Positions 21,925-35,289 of a stretch of DNA of 64,000 nucleotides are shown here, one piece after another; position 1 is the first letter of the stretch; every line of letters begins with the position of its first letter. Origin of the DNA: Populus alba (taxonomy: Eukaryota; Streptophyta; Magnoliopsida; Malpighiales; Salicaceae); the NCBI RefSeq assembly GCF_005239225.2, contig NC_133290.1:11912204-11976203 (forward strand). Reading direction: 5' to 3'. Both the position numbers and the translations under genes were made by a program. Under the pieces are notes generated by a model. That model searched no databases and was not told where the DNA came from. It saw nothing but the letters and a program-made list of their open reading frames with translations.

Positions 21925-22440
21925 TGTTGATTTTTTTTTATATAAATTAGCTATGAATTAAGTGAAATAGAGTTGATTTCATGCAATTGAGCATGAAAAT
22001 AATATGAATTAGATTGAATTTTGTGTTGTGTTGAATGTTTGTGTAAGTTGTTGAATTTGAAGATTTTATATGAATTGGTTGAAATTAGCTATCAACTCAT
22101 GCAATTAGGGTTGATTTCATGTAATTAAGTAAGAAAATAAAACGAATTAGGTTGGATTTTGATGAATTTTATGTTACGTTGAATATTTGGATAAATTGTT
22201 GATTTTGAGTATTTTGTATGAATTGGTTGAAATTAGTTATGAATTTATGTAATGAGGGTTGATTTCATGCAATTGAGCATGAAAATAACTTGAATTAGGT
22301 TTTAATATGATGAAGTTTATGTAGTGTTGAATGTTTGGATAAATTGCTAAATTTGAGGATATTCTATGGATTGGTTATAATTAGATATGACTTTATGCAA
22401 TTTTGTTTGAATTGTGTTAAATTAATTGGGTTTGGTTTTA
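21925..22440. repeat. Tandem repeat, ~140-150 bp unit, about 3.5 copies
   Basis: The phrase 'ttgatttcatgcaattgagc' (or close variants) starts at about 21973, 22111 and 22259, each followed by 'atgaaaataa...gaattag...ttgaatgtttg...gaattggttgaaattag'. Copies are diverged. Confidence 0.8.
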
Positions 22441-22862
22441 TTGTTTTTCTATAGAATATGTAAACCCCCTCATGTTTAGTAAAGGGATTTTCAATTGAAA
22501 AACAATAAATTAAAAAATTTTAAAGGACTGGAGAGAAAAATCCCAATAAATTAGTTAAAATCTCGAGCAAGAAAATAAATATGAATCCGTTCAAATAATG
22601 TTGGCAGTTAGGCAAAATATTATGTGAGGTATAAAAGTGAGGAGAATTGTTATAATAATTGAGAAAAAACCCTTCTCCCTGTTACATAAACTGCTGGCCA
22701 TGTAAAAAAAAATGGAGAGGCTTTGGGGATTTTAATTTTTCTCCGTTTTGTTCTCAAAAGTACTTAGATTATAGACATAGAGGCTTGAGTTAGTGATTTT
22801 TATCCACTATAACCCATCAAATTAGGGAAATTTAGAGAGAGATGGAGGTTGGAAGCCTTAGG

Positions 22863-24497
22863 AAAATGCTAACTTATCAAATTGGTTATTGGAGGTGAAG
22901 ATGGCTTGATTAAGTATTAAATTAAAGAAATTGAAAACCTAATTTTAGAAATTAAAACCCGAAACCCTAGGTGCCGACCATGATTGAATATTTATGAGAA
23001 AGTGAAAATGAGATTAAATTATATTAATTTAATATTTTGTAATGACAATAGTAATGGATGTGTCTCGTAGGATGATAGAATTTTATGTATACATAATTGA
23101 AATCTATATGAAAGAAAATATTTAGATATAGGGTTATATTAGAGTTCTTAATAATGGTGTATGTTTAGAAATTAATTGGGAATTTAGAATTAAATGAATA
23201 TTTATATTGGGTTATGGGTTGACAACTTAGTAATATTAAAAATGATAAATACCTATTAGATGAAAAAATAGAGTAAAAGAAAAGGTAAAAATAGCATGTA
23301 ACTATAAGTTGTTAATATGGAAAAATATGAGATTGTATTTGAGGTACAAACTAATAGTAAGAAAGGAATAAGTAATGTGTTTAAATAATATAAAAGAATA
23401 ATCATGTGTTGAGCAAGTATAAAAAATGGGTTAAAAGTGATTTGCATACTTACTAAAATGTTCCCTTGAAAAATCAGGAAGGACATCCAAGGTCGAACCA
23501 ACAGTAAAAAGAGCCCACACTACTAAAATTCTAAACAGATATTCACAACCTTACTCTTTTCATTTGAGTAGAAATCTTGCAAAAATTATTTTATCTATAT
23601 GTATGCCAAGAATTTCAAAATGGGATATGAAAAATGAAAAAAATAAAATAGATAAAATGAAAGGTTGGCTGTATTGACAATGACTAATTCAATATAAAAA
23701 TAGGGTCGACCGTATTGATAGCGATCAAGTGGAAAAATGTAAACCGGCTATAATGACAACGACAACTTGAAAACAATAATTAAACTTGATCATAATGAGG
23801 ATGACCAGGTGGAAATTATAATTAAGGTCATTTGTAATGATGGTGACTTATTTTTACAAAAAAACATTAGGTCGATTGTAATGGCGATGACTAATTGAAG
23901 GAAAACACATGGTTGGATGTAATGATGGTGATTAAATTGGATGGAAAATATGGTTAGTTGTAATTACAATGACTAAATAGATCAAAATTAAGTTAGTTGC
24001 ACTCATTATGACAAAATTATATGTATATCTTACTAACCGTAAATGGTTGAACTTTAATTTAATTGAATGAAACTATTATAGTCAATATACAATATTCAAA
24101 TGGATAGTATTACTTATATGTTTTACTCATTGTAGCATTTTATACATTTCAGGACATCGTATACATCACCATAAAAATTATCTCATATTTGGGATTGTAT
24201 AGTGTTGTTTAGGTAGAATTTTGTGTTCCTTTTCATATATGCATGTAACTAAATTTGATGTGTGTTTTGGTTTAATATTTTTAAGGGTTGTAACAAAGTA
24301 AAAGAATTAAATATTAATTTACTAGTTGATACTAGGCAAATGTAGGTGTTGTGATATTAAAACATATTAGGTAGATGTAGGTGTTGTGATATTAAAGTAG
24401 CCTCATATAAATAAATTTATTATGTGTGCTTTAAGATAAAAATTTCTACATGGATTTTAAAGGATAGCTTATTTAAGTATATTGAAACTGCGTTATC
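22863..24497. repeat. Dispersed repeat, copy 1
   Basis: Collinear with 29042-30172 in the same orientation: shared start 'cttgattaag...aaattaaagaaatt', middle 'gtaggatga', and end 'gattttaaaggata-cttattt-agtatattgaaa'. Copy 1 is longer mainly because its minisatellite is expanded. Possibly an old LTR; no coding sequence seen. Confidence 0.75.
23660..23990. repeat. Degenerate minisatellite, ~40-bp unit
   Basis: About eight units built on 'ggtcgattgtaatggcgatgactaa' variants. The second repeat copy has a shorter version (about 29517-29690). Confidence 0.75.
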
Positions 24498-25306
24498 TAA
24501 CAATCTAAAATTTCATGACAATATTTTTTATATCATTAGAAATCTTCCTCATCATTCTAATCATATCCTCTTTCACTTATGGTATAAAATTTTCATTTCA
24601 TAATACTCATCTTTGAAAATATTTCCATTTATTTTATTTTCCACTTAATTTATAAGTTATATAATATTAATAAAATTTCAACAAAATCTTTTCTATACTA
24701 GAACTTTACCCAAAATTTTATCTTGTTTCAAATACATATAATGACATAAAAGAAATCTAACAACGAAAAAGGTCACCGCCTTTTTCTAGGAAATACTCGA
24801 ATCCACAAGTAAAATATAACACCCGAATCCACGAGTAACAAAGTAATGTTTCTGAAATAAATTCTTATTCAAAATCAAAAGTATCTCTAATGAGTGGGAG
24901 CTGCTTGTATTTATAAGTTGCCAACACTAAGCCTATTCAAACAATTACTTACGAAAATAAATAGAAAAATCCCCACTAAAGATATAAATCAAGTCCTAAA
25001 CTTAAGCAGCAATATTAGTGAAGCAACAAGGATCCCAAATAAGAGTCTACGTTTAAATAAGGAAATAGTGGTTGACAATTGTTTCATGGCTATAAATTTA
25101 GTTTAGGATTCCTTCAGCAAGCTATCTTGCATCATGTAACAACAGCAACAACAACAATAATAACAACAATAACAATCCAACACAACGACTCACACAACCT
25201 ATATCACATGTAGCCATAGACATACCCTTAAATCATAACAATCAAGTATCATTATCATCCTTTTGTTTTGCATCATTAATATACAATATTATTTAATGAG
25301 ACCTTC

Positions 25307-25309
<3 letters not shown>

Positions 25310-25355
<46 letters not shown>
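25310..25355. repeat. (TA)n microsatellite
   Basis: About 22 TA units. Confidence 0.95.
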
Positions 25356-25357
<2 letters not shown>

Positions 25358-26285
25358 TCATCTTTTAGTGTTGCTTTATCAAATTCACCTCATCTTTTAG
25401 ATCCTTGTACATCCTAGACAAGAGCTCGAGTTGTTGGCCTACGACTCGGAATTGGAAAGTGATGTCAGTGTTTTATGTCACTGATTTGTTGTTCTTATAC
25501 ATTCTTTAAATCTGTAAAATTTGGTTAGTAGCACAAAATATATCTTTACACCTCCCATGTTTCATACAAAAATCAAGGTTTTTCACTCAAATAAGCTCAC
25601 TATATCTTTTTCCTTACAACTTGCTTTCTTTTGGTTCTTTAGGAACTGAAATCAACAAATCAAAGTCAGTAATCTTCGCAGAGCAATCCAATTATAATTT
25701 TAGACTCAAGAATCAATAAATATACTGAAAACAAAGCAAAACAAAACTATGATTATGATTTCACGAGCAATAATGTAAATTCATATGAATTATGGATGAA
25801 ACGAAGATACAAAATAAAGTTGAAGCGAATATTAATGAAAATAATCATTTGACTCATAAATACCCAATTATAATAGAAACAAAAAGATTTGGACAAAATA
25901 AATAGTAAGGATCACGTTTTGGAACTTGACGCAAATCTAACCTGTTATGCAATTTTTATGTAACAGAATTGAAATCCAAACCAAATAATCTCAAAATATC
26001 CTCAAATTCAATATTTAGTATTATGATATTAAAAAAACAAAAAATCATAATTTATAGGTTGTTCTCTTATGTCTACACTCGTATGATTAGTTTGTGCTAG
26101 AATTGAACCTTGAATTAAAATCTCAAGCAAATGATATCAAAATAAAAACAAATTTAATATATGGTGTGATCTCACCCTCGGTAGATAGAATATGAAGTTT
26201 CAATTGATTCTGAGGTGGTTTGCTTATGATTCACTAAGAGTTGTGTTATATGGTAGAATTGAATCATCCTTCAAATTTCATCTAG

Positions 26286-26289
<4 letters not shown>

Positions 26290-26338
<49 letters not shown>
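26290..26338. repeat. (TA)n microsatellite
   Basis: About 24 TA units. Confidence 0.95.
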
Positions 26339-26340
<2 letters not shown>

Positions 26341-26984
26341 TAGAGATAGAAACAAGATAAAATATAATTTTTTTTTTTTTTTGCTTAAATGCCACTTGAC
26401 ATAAAGAATAGGAAGATGAACGACACAAACACTGAACAACTTAAAGGAACACTAAAAAAATAAAAATAACAAAAGGATATGACCTTATTTTGGAGCCTAG
26501 CTCTAATATCAACTAATATGAATCTCATAATCATGTGGTCATGTAACCCACAATCAAGATTGAGATCTTATCCTGGAAAACTGAAATCGATCTAATAAGA
26601 GTGTGACATAATGGAAAGCTGCCCCAATGCACCAACACTATTGGAATGAAGTAGAATGATACCATAAAGTTGGTTAATCTTTAATAGGTCAGATTCAGTT
26701 CATTCAAGAACTAAAGAATACAAGAATCACTCTCACTCGTTAAAACTGAAAAATTCAGAAGTAATATTATCAATTGCTACTGAAATTTAGGTTACATGAG
26801 TTTAAATAGTTCTTGAAAAATTAACATTAATAGATCTACCCCAATGGATTGATTTGGCCCACTTACAAAACTGCCCATAAACCTTTACTAGTAAAAGCTC
26901 AAATTATGATCCAAACAAGCCTTAGATCTTAACTTAAAACAAAGTTTTAATTAAGCCCAAACATGAAAGAAAATAATAAAAATA

Positions 26985-28010
26985 ACAGTTATATCATTAA
27001 ATTCCCTAACTTAAACATGTTTTATAATAACAAGTCTGATAATATAAAATAGCTTTAATTTATGGTAAATCCTCATTTTAAATGCAGGCATATCTCATAA
27101 TTCAAAAGATTGATTGATGTGATTGACTATTGAAAGTGAAAAGACAAAAAAAGCGCTAAGGTTAGAGAAGAGATGTTGGATCAAATTGGAACATCATTCA
27201 ATTATTTGATCATATCTTGAGTTGTGGACCTTGGATTGATGTTTGGTTTATTTTTCTGGAAAGTTAAGACATAAGCCTACAACTTTCATGAAAAGTGGAA
27301 GACCCAAATATGCCATTTTCAAATTCAAAGTTTGGCCACAAAAGAGAAGTCAAAATCTATCCTATAATCCAGTCCAAACACTGCTCAAAAGTTTACTCAT
27401 AACTGGAGTTATAGAAGGCAACATAACGTCAAATTTGGTGGGTGGAAAGATATGATAATTTTCAATAACTTTCATATGGACCACCTACTCAATTTCTGAT
27501 GTTAGAAATGATATTTCATCTAAATAAGAGCTTGGGGGCTATGTACCACGTCCACCAGAAGCACTACTCAGTATTGTAGCCATATCTCGATCTATAGTGG
27601 TCCAAATGCTCTGAAATGTTGTGGATGGAAAGAGGAGATGATTGCCAATAACTTTCATAAAGAACATGTTACTATATTCTAATTGCATCAATGTTATTTC
27701 ATCTATCCAAAATGCTTGAGTGCTGTTATCCACCAAGTCCACTAAATCAATAGTTGGCCACTACATCACTAATCAATTACCAAATAAATAGTTCCAAATT
27801 TTAGCCTATAAAAGAAGGAATTTTCCATTCATTTAGACATCTTGGTTTTCAGATCAAGATCATTTTCTTGTTTTCTCTCTTTATAATATTAACAAAGAGT
27901 TAAATAGATCTTTAAGATATGAGGATTAATGTGAGGATTAAACAATAAGAAAAACAGATTTCAAGGTTAGAAGATCCACTAATGTTATTAGAAATAAGTA
28001 TAGTATAAAC

Positions 28011-28046
<36 letters not shown>

Positions 28047-28134
28047 GACCTCCCTGTGGATCGATTTTGGTCTTATCGGGTTATTTATTACTTTGACATT
28101 CTTGCACTTAGGATAAGATATCAACTATTTGATC
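26985..28134 (+). repeat. Second, rearranged copy of the Athila-like LTR
   Basis: Matches the LTR at 4463-6169 from about its 65th base (aaacatgttttataataacaag) to its end (gatcgagtca). U3 modules are present three times here (near 27207, 27384 and 27580), and the TATA box is at 27807-27813. Most of R/U5 is missing. About 27895-28013 matches the palindrome's right arm in reverse, then a (TA)n run (28015-28042) joins straight to the conserved LTR end. Not followed by a primer-binding site or gag. Confidence 0.8.
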
Positions 28135-28137
28135 GAG

Positions 28138-28530
28138 TCAACAATCATATCACCTATATGAATAGGCCACTAATGTTTTTTCTTCTTTTTCCCATTTTTT
28201 TATGTCAGAACTTTATATGTACAAGAAGTTATGATCATGGCTCATATCATCTCCTGGTTATACATCAAAAAATGACTTAAACGCCTTTTATAGGTCGGGA
28301 TAGGCTTCTAATTAAGTTTTCTTAAAAACAAAATAGGGTCTTTTTTAGTCAGACTATTAAGACTATGTCTAGCATATTTTTTTATTCAAATAAGGCCATA
28401 AATCATGAATTATACTATGCACATCTCCACTAAAATATATATCAAAAGTCAACAAAAAATTATTTAAAGACTTTTTACTCAGGCCATCCTTAATGAATTG
28501 TATTTTATCTTCACAGTTCATAGATACCAT
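28138..28530 (-). pseudogene. Inverted relic of the retroelement accessory ORF and its 3' flank
   Basis: On the minus strand 28276-28530 encodes LGMVSMNCEDKIQFIKDGLS ... SGDVHSIIHDLWPYLNK, matching the 182-aa ORF at 1774-2322 from its LGMISVN segment to its stop, with frameshifts. 28138-28275 matches the non-coding flank after that stop (2323 to about 2470), including 'cctatatg...taggcca', and stops near where the LOG core promoter would begin. No LOG sequence follows; the LTR end abuts it in the opposite orientation. Confidence 0.8.
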
Positions 28531-29041
28531 TCCTAAATAATGATATTTTTTATACAGATTTATCAAGTAACATTTAATTTGATCTTGAATATGCATTGTC
28601 TCTCCAGTCTTGGATACAATGGGGTACGATTAAAGTCCTAATTCCATCCAAAATTGTAGCTTGATTTTTTATATGTATTTGAAATCCTCGCAGCTTGCTT
28701 TTGCCAAAATCCCAGTCTTTTTGCTATTATTTATTTTATTTTATTATTTAAAATGAAAAGAGGTAAATTTTAAGGAATAACCCAAAAATGGGTTATGATA
28801 AGAGGTTTCTAACCTAAAACTTTTAAACTCTAGTTGGATTTTGGTTTTGAATTAGGAAACCCCTAACTTTTAAAATTAGTGATCTTGATGTTTTTTTTTT
28901 ATATGTTAGAATGTTAATTTGGTTGTTTATTTTTAATTGGGAAACCTTATTATGAATGTAAGAGAATGGCTTGAATTGGGTCAATTATATGAAGAATTGG
29001 ATAAATTTTAGGATTGTTAGGGTTTATGTAAATGTTGAGGA
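28531..29041. other. Intergenic, nothing recognised
   Basis: AT-rich, with no ORF or motif I can name. Confidence 0.5.
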
Positions 29042-30172
29042 AAAATGCAAACTTATGAAATTATTGGTAATTTGATGTGAACATGACTTGATTAAGTTTA
29101 AAATTAAAGAAATTAAAAACTCATTTTAAAAATTGAAAACCTAAGTGTTGGCCATCATTGGGTATTTTAGAGGATTTGGTAATGTGATTAAATTGGATTG
29201 GTTTTTGGTGTTTATATGATGTTTGGAATGCTTGAGATTGTGTATAAATATGGGAGGGTAAATAATGAAATGTTAACTAGTGTTTGTTATTTATGAGAAA
29301 GTTGGAAATGTGGAAATGAGATTAAATTGGATTTATTTAATATATATATTTTTAATGATAATAGTGATGGTTATGACTAGTAGGATGACAAAATTCTAGG
29401 CATACCTAATTGAAATCCATGTGAAATAAAATGTTTAGATATTGAGTTATCTTGTACTATGTAAAAATAGAAGTATGGAAATTAGTGAAATGATTAAATA
29501 TTAGAGTTCTTAATAATGGTCAGTTGTAATGACAAAGACTTATTTGGATAAAAATAATAAGAAAAAAAATTGGTTGTAATGATGGCGACTAATTAAAGGC
29601 AAATGCAAGGTTGGTCATAATGTTGGTGACTAAATTGGATTGCTAATAGGTTCTGTCGTAATAATGGTGTCAGTCATAATAACAACGACTAAATAGGTCA
29701 AAATTAAGTCAATTGTGTTAACTGTGACCAAGTTATATAAATGTCTTACTAATCACAAATGGTGGAACTTTAATTTAACGGAATGAAATTACTATAGTCA
29801 AGATACAATATTCAAGTGGATAGTCTTATTTATTTTACTCATTGTTACATTTTATGCATTTCAGGATCATCATATATGTCATTGTAGCAGTGATCTCGTA
29901 CTTTTGTTTTTAGGTAAAATTTTATGTTTTTCTTTTTCAATATGCATGTAACTAATTTTGATATATGTTTTAGTTTAATATTTTGAGGTTTGTAACAAAG
30001 TTAAAGAATTAAGTATTAATTTTACTATTTCATATTATTTAGATGCAGGTTCTATAATATTAATATAGCTTTATATAAATAAATTTATTATTGTGCTTTA
30101 CGGTAAAAATTTCTAAATGGATTTTAAAGGATAACTTATTTTAGTATATTGAAATTATGCTAACTGTGGAAG
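29042..30172. repeat. Dispersed repeat, copy 2
   Basis: Counterpart of 22863-24497. Includes the short minisatellite at about 29517-29690 and the shared 'tttactcattg-tacattttat-catttcagga' block. Confidence 0.75.
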
Positions 30173-30759
30173 TAGTTTGTGTTAGTTAAATTATTATTAT
30201 TGTAATGGGTTGAGTTGATAAATATAATGAGTGGTATGCCTAAGGTTGCCTAAGTTTGGTTATATGGATTGAATATAAGTTGGAAAGTTGTGGTTATGTT
30301 TGTAGGTACTTTATTTTAGGATAAAATTTTGGGTAATGCTTTCATCTAGAAGAGGTGTTGCCAAAATTTTGTTAAAATTAGAAAGATACACTTATTGTTT
30401 TATGTAATATGTCTTGGAATAAATTAAAGACAAAGAGGTTATATATATATATATATATATATGTAACTTACCTCATTTTACATGAATATGGTTAGTGGAA
30501 ACATTGTTATTGTATTTTGAAAATGCGGGTTGTTGTATAATGTCTTATAACAATTTATTTATGTAATTATGGTAGTACTATTACTAATGATGTGAATAAT
30601 AATATCACTTACAATGATAGAAGTAATGTGTTGTTAAATGCTAATTTAGGCATGTCATTTATGAAGATGAAACAGACTATATGTCTTGAACTTGGATGAA
30701 ATTATAATGATATTAAAGTTGATATAACTTGGAGGTTTCAAGTTAAGAAACATTAGTAG

Positions 30760-32740
30760 TATCCTATATTGATTGCATATCATGATAACTTTAAGGTAAT
30801 GATTGATTTTTTTATCCGAAGCGGATTGACCATGATGGCATTTTATATCGGTAGTCGACCAACTCTTTTATTTATCCAAATTCTGGTTGAATTGGTAGAA
30901 AAGTATCACAATCCACTAGTATTTCTAGGTCAGTTAAGAACAGGTAAAACATGTCATTGATGAATGATTTGGTGCAAAAGGGTGATGAAAGTATGTTTGG
31001 CAATCCATTCACTGATCAACATAGATATGACTCATATGAGCCTAATGACAATGAAGATTATAATATGTTAGGCCTAAATGTTACAATTAATGTTGATGAT
31101 GAAATAATACTTCTTGTTTCTAAATTTGGAGATGCTTCTTAATATAGATTTACTATTGTCCATGATTAGACACTTAGTCATAGACATTTAGTTGAAGGTT
31201 CTGATTTGGCGATGGGAAAAACATTTAGCAATAAAAGTGATTTAGTGAATGCAGTTAAATGATGGCACATTACACATTCACTAGAATATCAAGTTCAACA
31301 GTTAATGTGTAAACATTTAGCAATTAATTTGTTCAATTTTAATGTGTAAACACTAGAATGTCAATGGTATTTATATTGAGGGTGCCATAAAATGTCGGAT
31401 TCTTTTAAGTCCATTAAGTTAAAAAGGCATCGCATATGTACTTCAATCTTTGTCCAAAAAGACCACAATCAACTCAATGAAAATATTGTTGCTAATGTTG
31501 TTTTGACCCTTATGATGAATAACCTTTCTATGATAGTTGCAAGTACTCAAGATGAAATAAAATTGCATTATATGTATAAAATATCTTATGACAAGGCATA
31601 TGTTGCAAAACATTAGGTGTTTGAGCATTTTATTGGTTTATACAAGGAGTGATTTGAAGAGTTGCCAAGGTCAGTGTTGGAAATAAAATAATCAAATCAT
31701 GGATCATTTGTTGATAACAACAAAGGAAATCTTGATGATAACATTGTGATTTTAGGGAGAGTTTTTTTTTTATCATTTGGACCTTGCATTGAAAGTTTCA
31801 AGTATTGTATGCCACTAATTAGTATTGATGACATATCTATATGGGTGATATAATGAGAAGTTATTAATTACAATTGCTTTTGATGTAAATAATGAGATAT
31901 TCCTTTTGACTTTTATACTTGTTAAAGAAGAAAATAATTACAATTTGAGATAGTTCTTACTTTGCTTACAATGATACATTATCAGTGAATGAACAAGCAT
32001 TTGTATAATATCAAGTAAACATGCAGGCATTAAGAATGGAGTAGAAACATTTTGGCATAAACCTTTTGGATACCATCGGTATTATACTCAATAATATGGC
32101 CAAGCATGATTCAAGTTGAATTGACAATTAACTTGGATAAATTGAAAGATTACACTACAATGTTGACATTTTATAAGTGCAATAGTTATTTGCTTAAGTA
32201 AAGAGGTCAAGCAAATGATTTCATTTAACATGAAAAATATGGCCACACATAATTCAAGTTGAATTGACAATTAACATGGATAAATTGAAAGATTACACTA
32301 CAATGTTGTTCAATGATGAATAACAGTTGTCCAGGTCAAAACTCCTATAAAACTAGGTGTTGTCAAAAAAGTCAAAGAGATAGTAAGATTGAATGAAAAA
32401 ACTTATATGTGTGGTAAAAGACAAACAATCCACCAACCATTTCACATTCTTACATGTTAGGCTAAGAATCACCTAGACTTTACATAATATATTGATGATC
32501 ATTATACTATTCAGAGCTACATATCAACATATAGCATGGTATTTCATCCATTACCAGATGAGTTAAAATGGAGTGATTACATTAGACCTTGAGTGGAAAT
32601 AGACCTATCTAAATGGAAACTTGAGCGTGGTTGATGATTGTCAACTCGTTAGCATAACAAGATGGATGCAAGGGAGGAACATACACCTTATGAATGTGGT
32701 ATTTACAATGAGACAAGCCATTATAGGAAAACATGTCTTG
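30760..32740 (+). pseudogene. Mutator-like (MULE) transposase, decayed
   Basis: Broken across frames but collinear with plant MULE proteins. N-terminal: FFIRSGLTMMAFYIGSRPT, then NPFTDQHRYDSYEPNDNED. DNA-binding region: MGKTFSNKSDLVNAVK (about 31210-31258), HRICTSIFVQKDHNQLNENI (31426-31485). Core start: VFWAFGPCIESF-like residues and PLISIDDISIWV near 31770-31850. C-terminal: SMVFHPLPDELKW (about 32535-32573) and a zinc-knuckle-like CGIYNETSHYRKTC (about 32696-32737). Many stops; non-functional. A MULE transposase would normally bind the element's terminal repeats and cut them out; I could not define terminal inverted repeats here. Confidence 0.8.
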
Positions 32741-33149
32741 CCTGATAACATGTTTGTTAATATCTTTATTTTGTAATTTGTTATTGCTTTAAATCCATTA
32801 TTGTGTTTTTTTTAACAATATTAAACTTATTAAATATTATATTACATGTGTATTATTATATAGAATGTTGAATATGTGAGGAGGTAAATCTTTATCTCAT
32901 TAGGGGCATACATATTATGAGGTTGACATGCCCAACATTCTTGATAATTTTGATGGAGAGTTTGAGTCACAATACATGCATATCAGGCTCATTGATAGTT
33001 CTTTCTTATAATTGCAAGATATATACTTATTAGAGGATGTATTTGTCAGCATTGTAAATATATTTAACTTCAAATTATACTTTCATTACTTAACATTCAA
33101 TGTACTTATATTTTAAATTGTATTGCCAAACATATAAGTTAATCACATT

Positions 33150-34720
33150 ATATGATTAGGTAAAGCCATTTGTGTTTCAAGTTTGTTTTTTATACATTAG
33201 TTTTCTAGAGCATATCAAGCTTGATCACGACTTGACCTATACACTAATTGAGAGATAGAGACATGAGACACACATGTTCCACCTCAGGCATGAGGAAATG
33301 ACACCTACATTGTAGAATGTGGCAATTCTACTTGAACTTCCCATTGATGGATGGGTAGTCACATTCGATGGGGTGTGTAATTGGTTACATTGTGTAAACA
33401 TGCATTTGGATTGTCTCCCCCTTTTATGGAATTGATGAGGGGTAACATATGCCTTAAATGACTTAAGAAGACATGTGTCAGACCACTAAATGATGTTAAA
33501 GATGAGGTCCTGCACATGTATTTATTAAATTATCATTTCAGTTTGTTCAGTATTTATAAAATATATGTGAATTAGTCTGATCATCTAAAGCTTATACAAG
33601 TATGTTATAGAGTATATACTGCATATCTAAGACAGTGTTATATTCATAAATCTTACAAGAAAAAATGTGTCTGTCATTTATTTGACACTTCTAGAGAATT
33701 TTGATGTGATCCCTACATATAGTTGGGGTTCTATTGTCCTGACATGTTTGTATACATATCTATGCATTGCATTTATAAAAAAGGGTAAAACAAGTTGAGA
33801 GATGTTAACTACTTTTACCGATATGAATGAAACAATTCAAATTTTCATTTACATTTCAAGTGTTTGTAGGCAATATGAAAAACATAACTTGTTTTTTTGT
33901 TTTTTTTTTAATAACAACTATGGTCATAGAAGCATTTTTAGGTGGGCCTAACTAGATGGAGAGAAAGCTAGTTATGATTGTGTAGACTATAAGGGTTACA
34001 CTTCAGCCCTTATTAGGATGTAGGTAATGCAATGTTCAAAATAATTAAATGCAATTATAGTCTAAATGTTACTTTGAAATGCTAATAAGCTTATGATTTA
34101 TAATGTTAAGTGGTAAGTGATTAAGGAGTTTAATAATAATCCCACACATGATGTCATTTTATTAGAGCAAGGTAGATAGGCAACAACCCATCTAGGTATT
34201 TTTTGAACAATTTATTTCATAATTCAACTTAACTTTTACCTATTACTGCCATTTAATATTTTTGACACTTGTAATGTAGGTTATGTAGACTCTGTATAAG
34301 TATGATAAACTACCAGTTACTCATGCTTTTTGCACTTGTAGGATGGGCATATCGACATCAGTGATCCATTGATATTTTTTAAGATGGTTGCGTTACATTG
34401 CCTAAATCGAGTAACGTGACGATTTGGCTACAGACAATACATTTTAGTTAACATCGATATAAGTATTGTGTTGCATGCCATAAATCATTGGTGTAAAAAT
34501 GATGATTACAACTAGTTAAGCCATCATAGAGCTTATATATCATAGTGGGGTGCACATAAAAATTAGATATTTACAGAGATGCATATTATGATTATAGAGA
34601 AAGAGTACATGATTTGGTATATAGGTATAATATGTGGGGTCATTACACTAGACCCTGAGTAGGTTCTTCCACCGACAGACTTGTAGTTCGAGCAACATGT
34701 ATAGCAGATTAAAAATAATA
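33150..34720 (+). pseudogene. Plant mobile domain (PMD, MAIN-like) pseudogene
   Basis: Fragments match the plant mobile domain (PF10536): FLEHIKLDHDLTYTLIER (about 33200-33258), RHETHMFHLRHEEMTPTL then stop then NVAILLELPIDGW (about 33260-33355), a WGS...LYTYLC-like stretch near 33720-33770, and W..H..YIS-W residues near 34490-34550. Stops and frameshifts throughout. It lies directly downstream of the MULE in the same orientation. PMD genes are known to be carried by transposons, so this is likely cargo or a fused companion ORF. 34812-35057 is an open 81-aa reading frame I cannot assign; it may be its tail. Confidence 0.65.
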
Positions 34721-35289
34721 TAAGTAATTGTAAATTTTTAGAATTAATATATGTTGAATTATGCTTTTCTATTTATGGAACCTTTAATTTAATGTATGTT
34801 TTTTATGAATATTGGGTTGGCTTATTGTTATGGACGGTCAAGAGAATATCTTTATGCTTTGTAATCTCTACGAAGAAAATAAAGGATACACCTATGCATC
34901 TTGGTGGTTCATTGTTTGTCGTAATACACTTGCAAATTTTAGAGAGACATTAACTTTTAATGATGTTATGGATAAGAGAGAGGTCACTCAAGCAGAAGGC
35001 AGTCGTGCTATTGATGAATCTAGCTCATCTAGTAGACGACATTGCTCTTTCATATAATTTAGAAAACTAGAATATTTTGAGTGCTAGAATTGAAAATCAA
35101 AATCTTACAAGTCGCCACATGAACGAACATAACATGATTGTTTGTTGAGTTTAGTTTTAATTTAATTATTATTGAGTTCTTGGATTTACAAGTGTCATGA
35201 ACCAAAATAATTTTACAATTAACTAACAAGAATTCATACAAACTAGATATATGACTCGCGCAATGCCACAGGTCATTTTTTCTGTATAA

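Larger units (their letters stand above)
24498..26984. other. Intergenic repeats, no gene recognised
   Basis: Contains a CAA-rich run (25139-25177) and two TA microsatellites. Near 26495-26512 the minus strand reads ttgatattagagctagg, close to a copia primer-binding site (tggtatcagagct), suggesting a copia LTR relic at about 26500-26980. A phrase near 24700-24720 (acccaaaattttatc) recurs inverted at 30320-30336. Confidence 0.45.

Noticed and set aside
21925..22440. Regular repeats as a possible CRISPR array
   Set aside because: Units are adjacent, long and diverged without unique spacers, and the genome is a plant.
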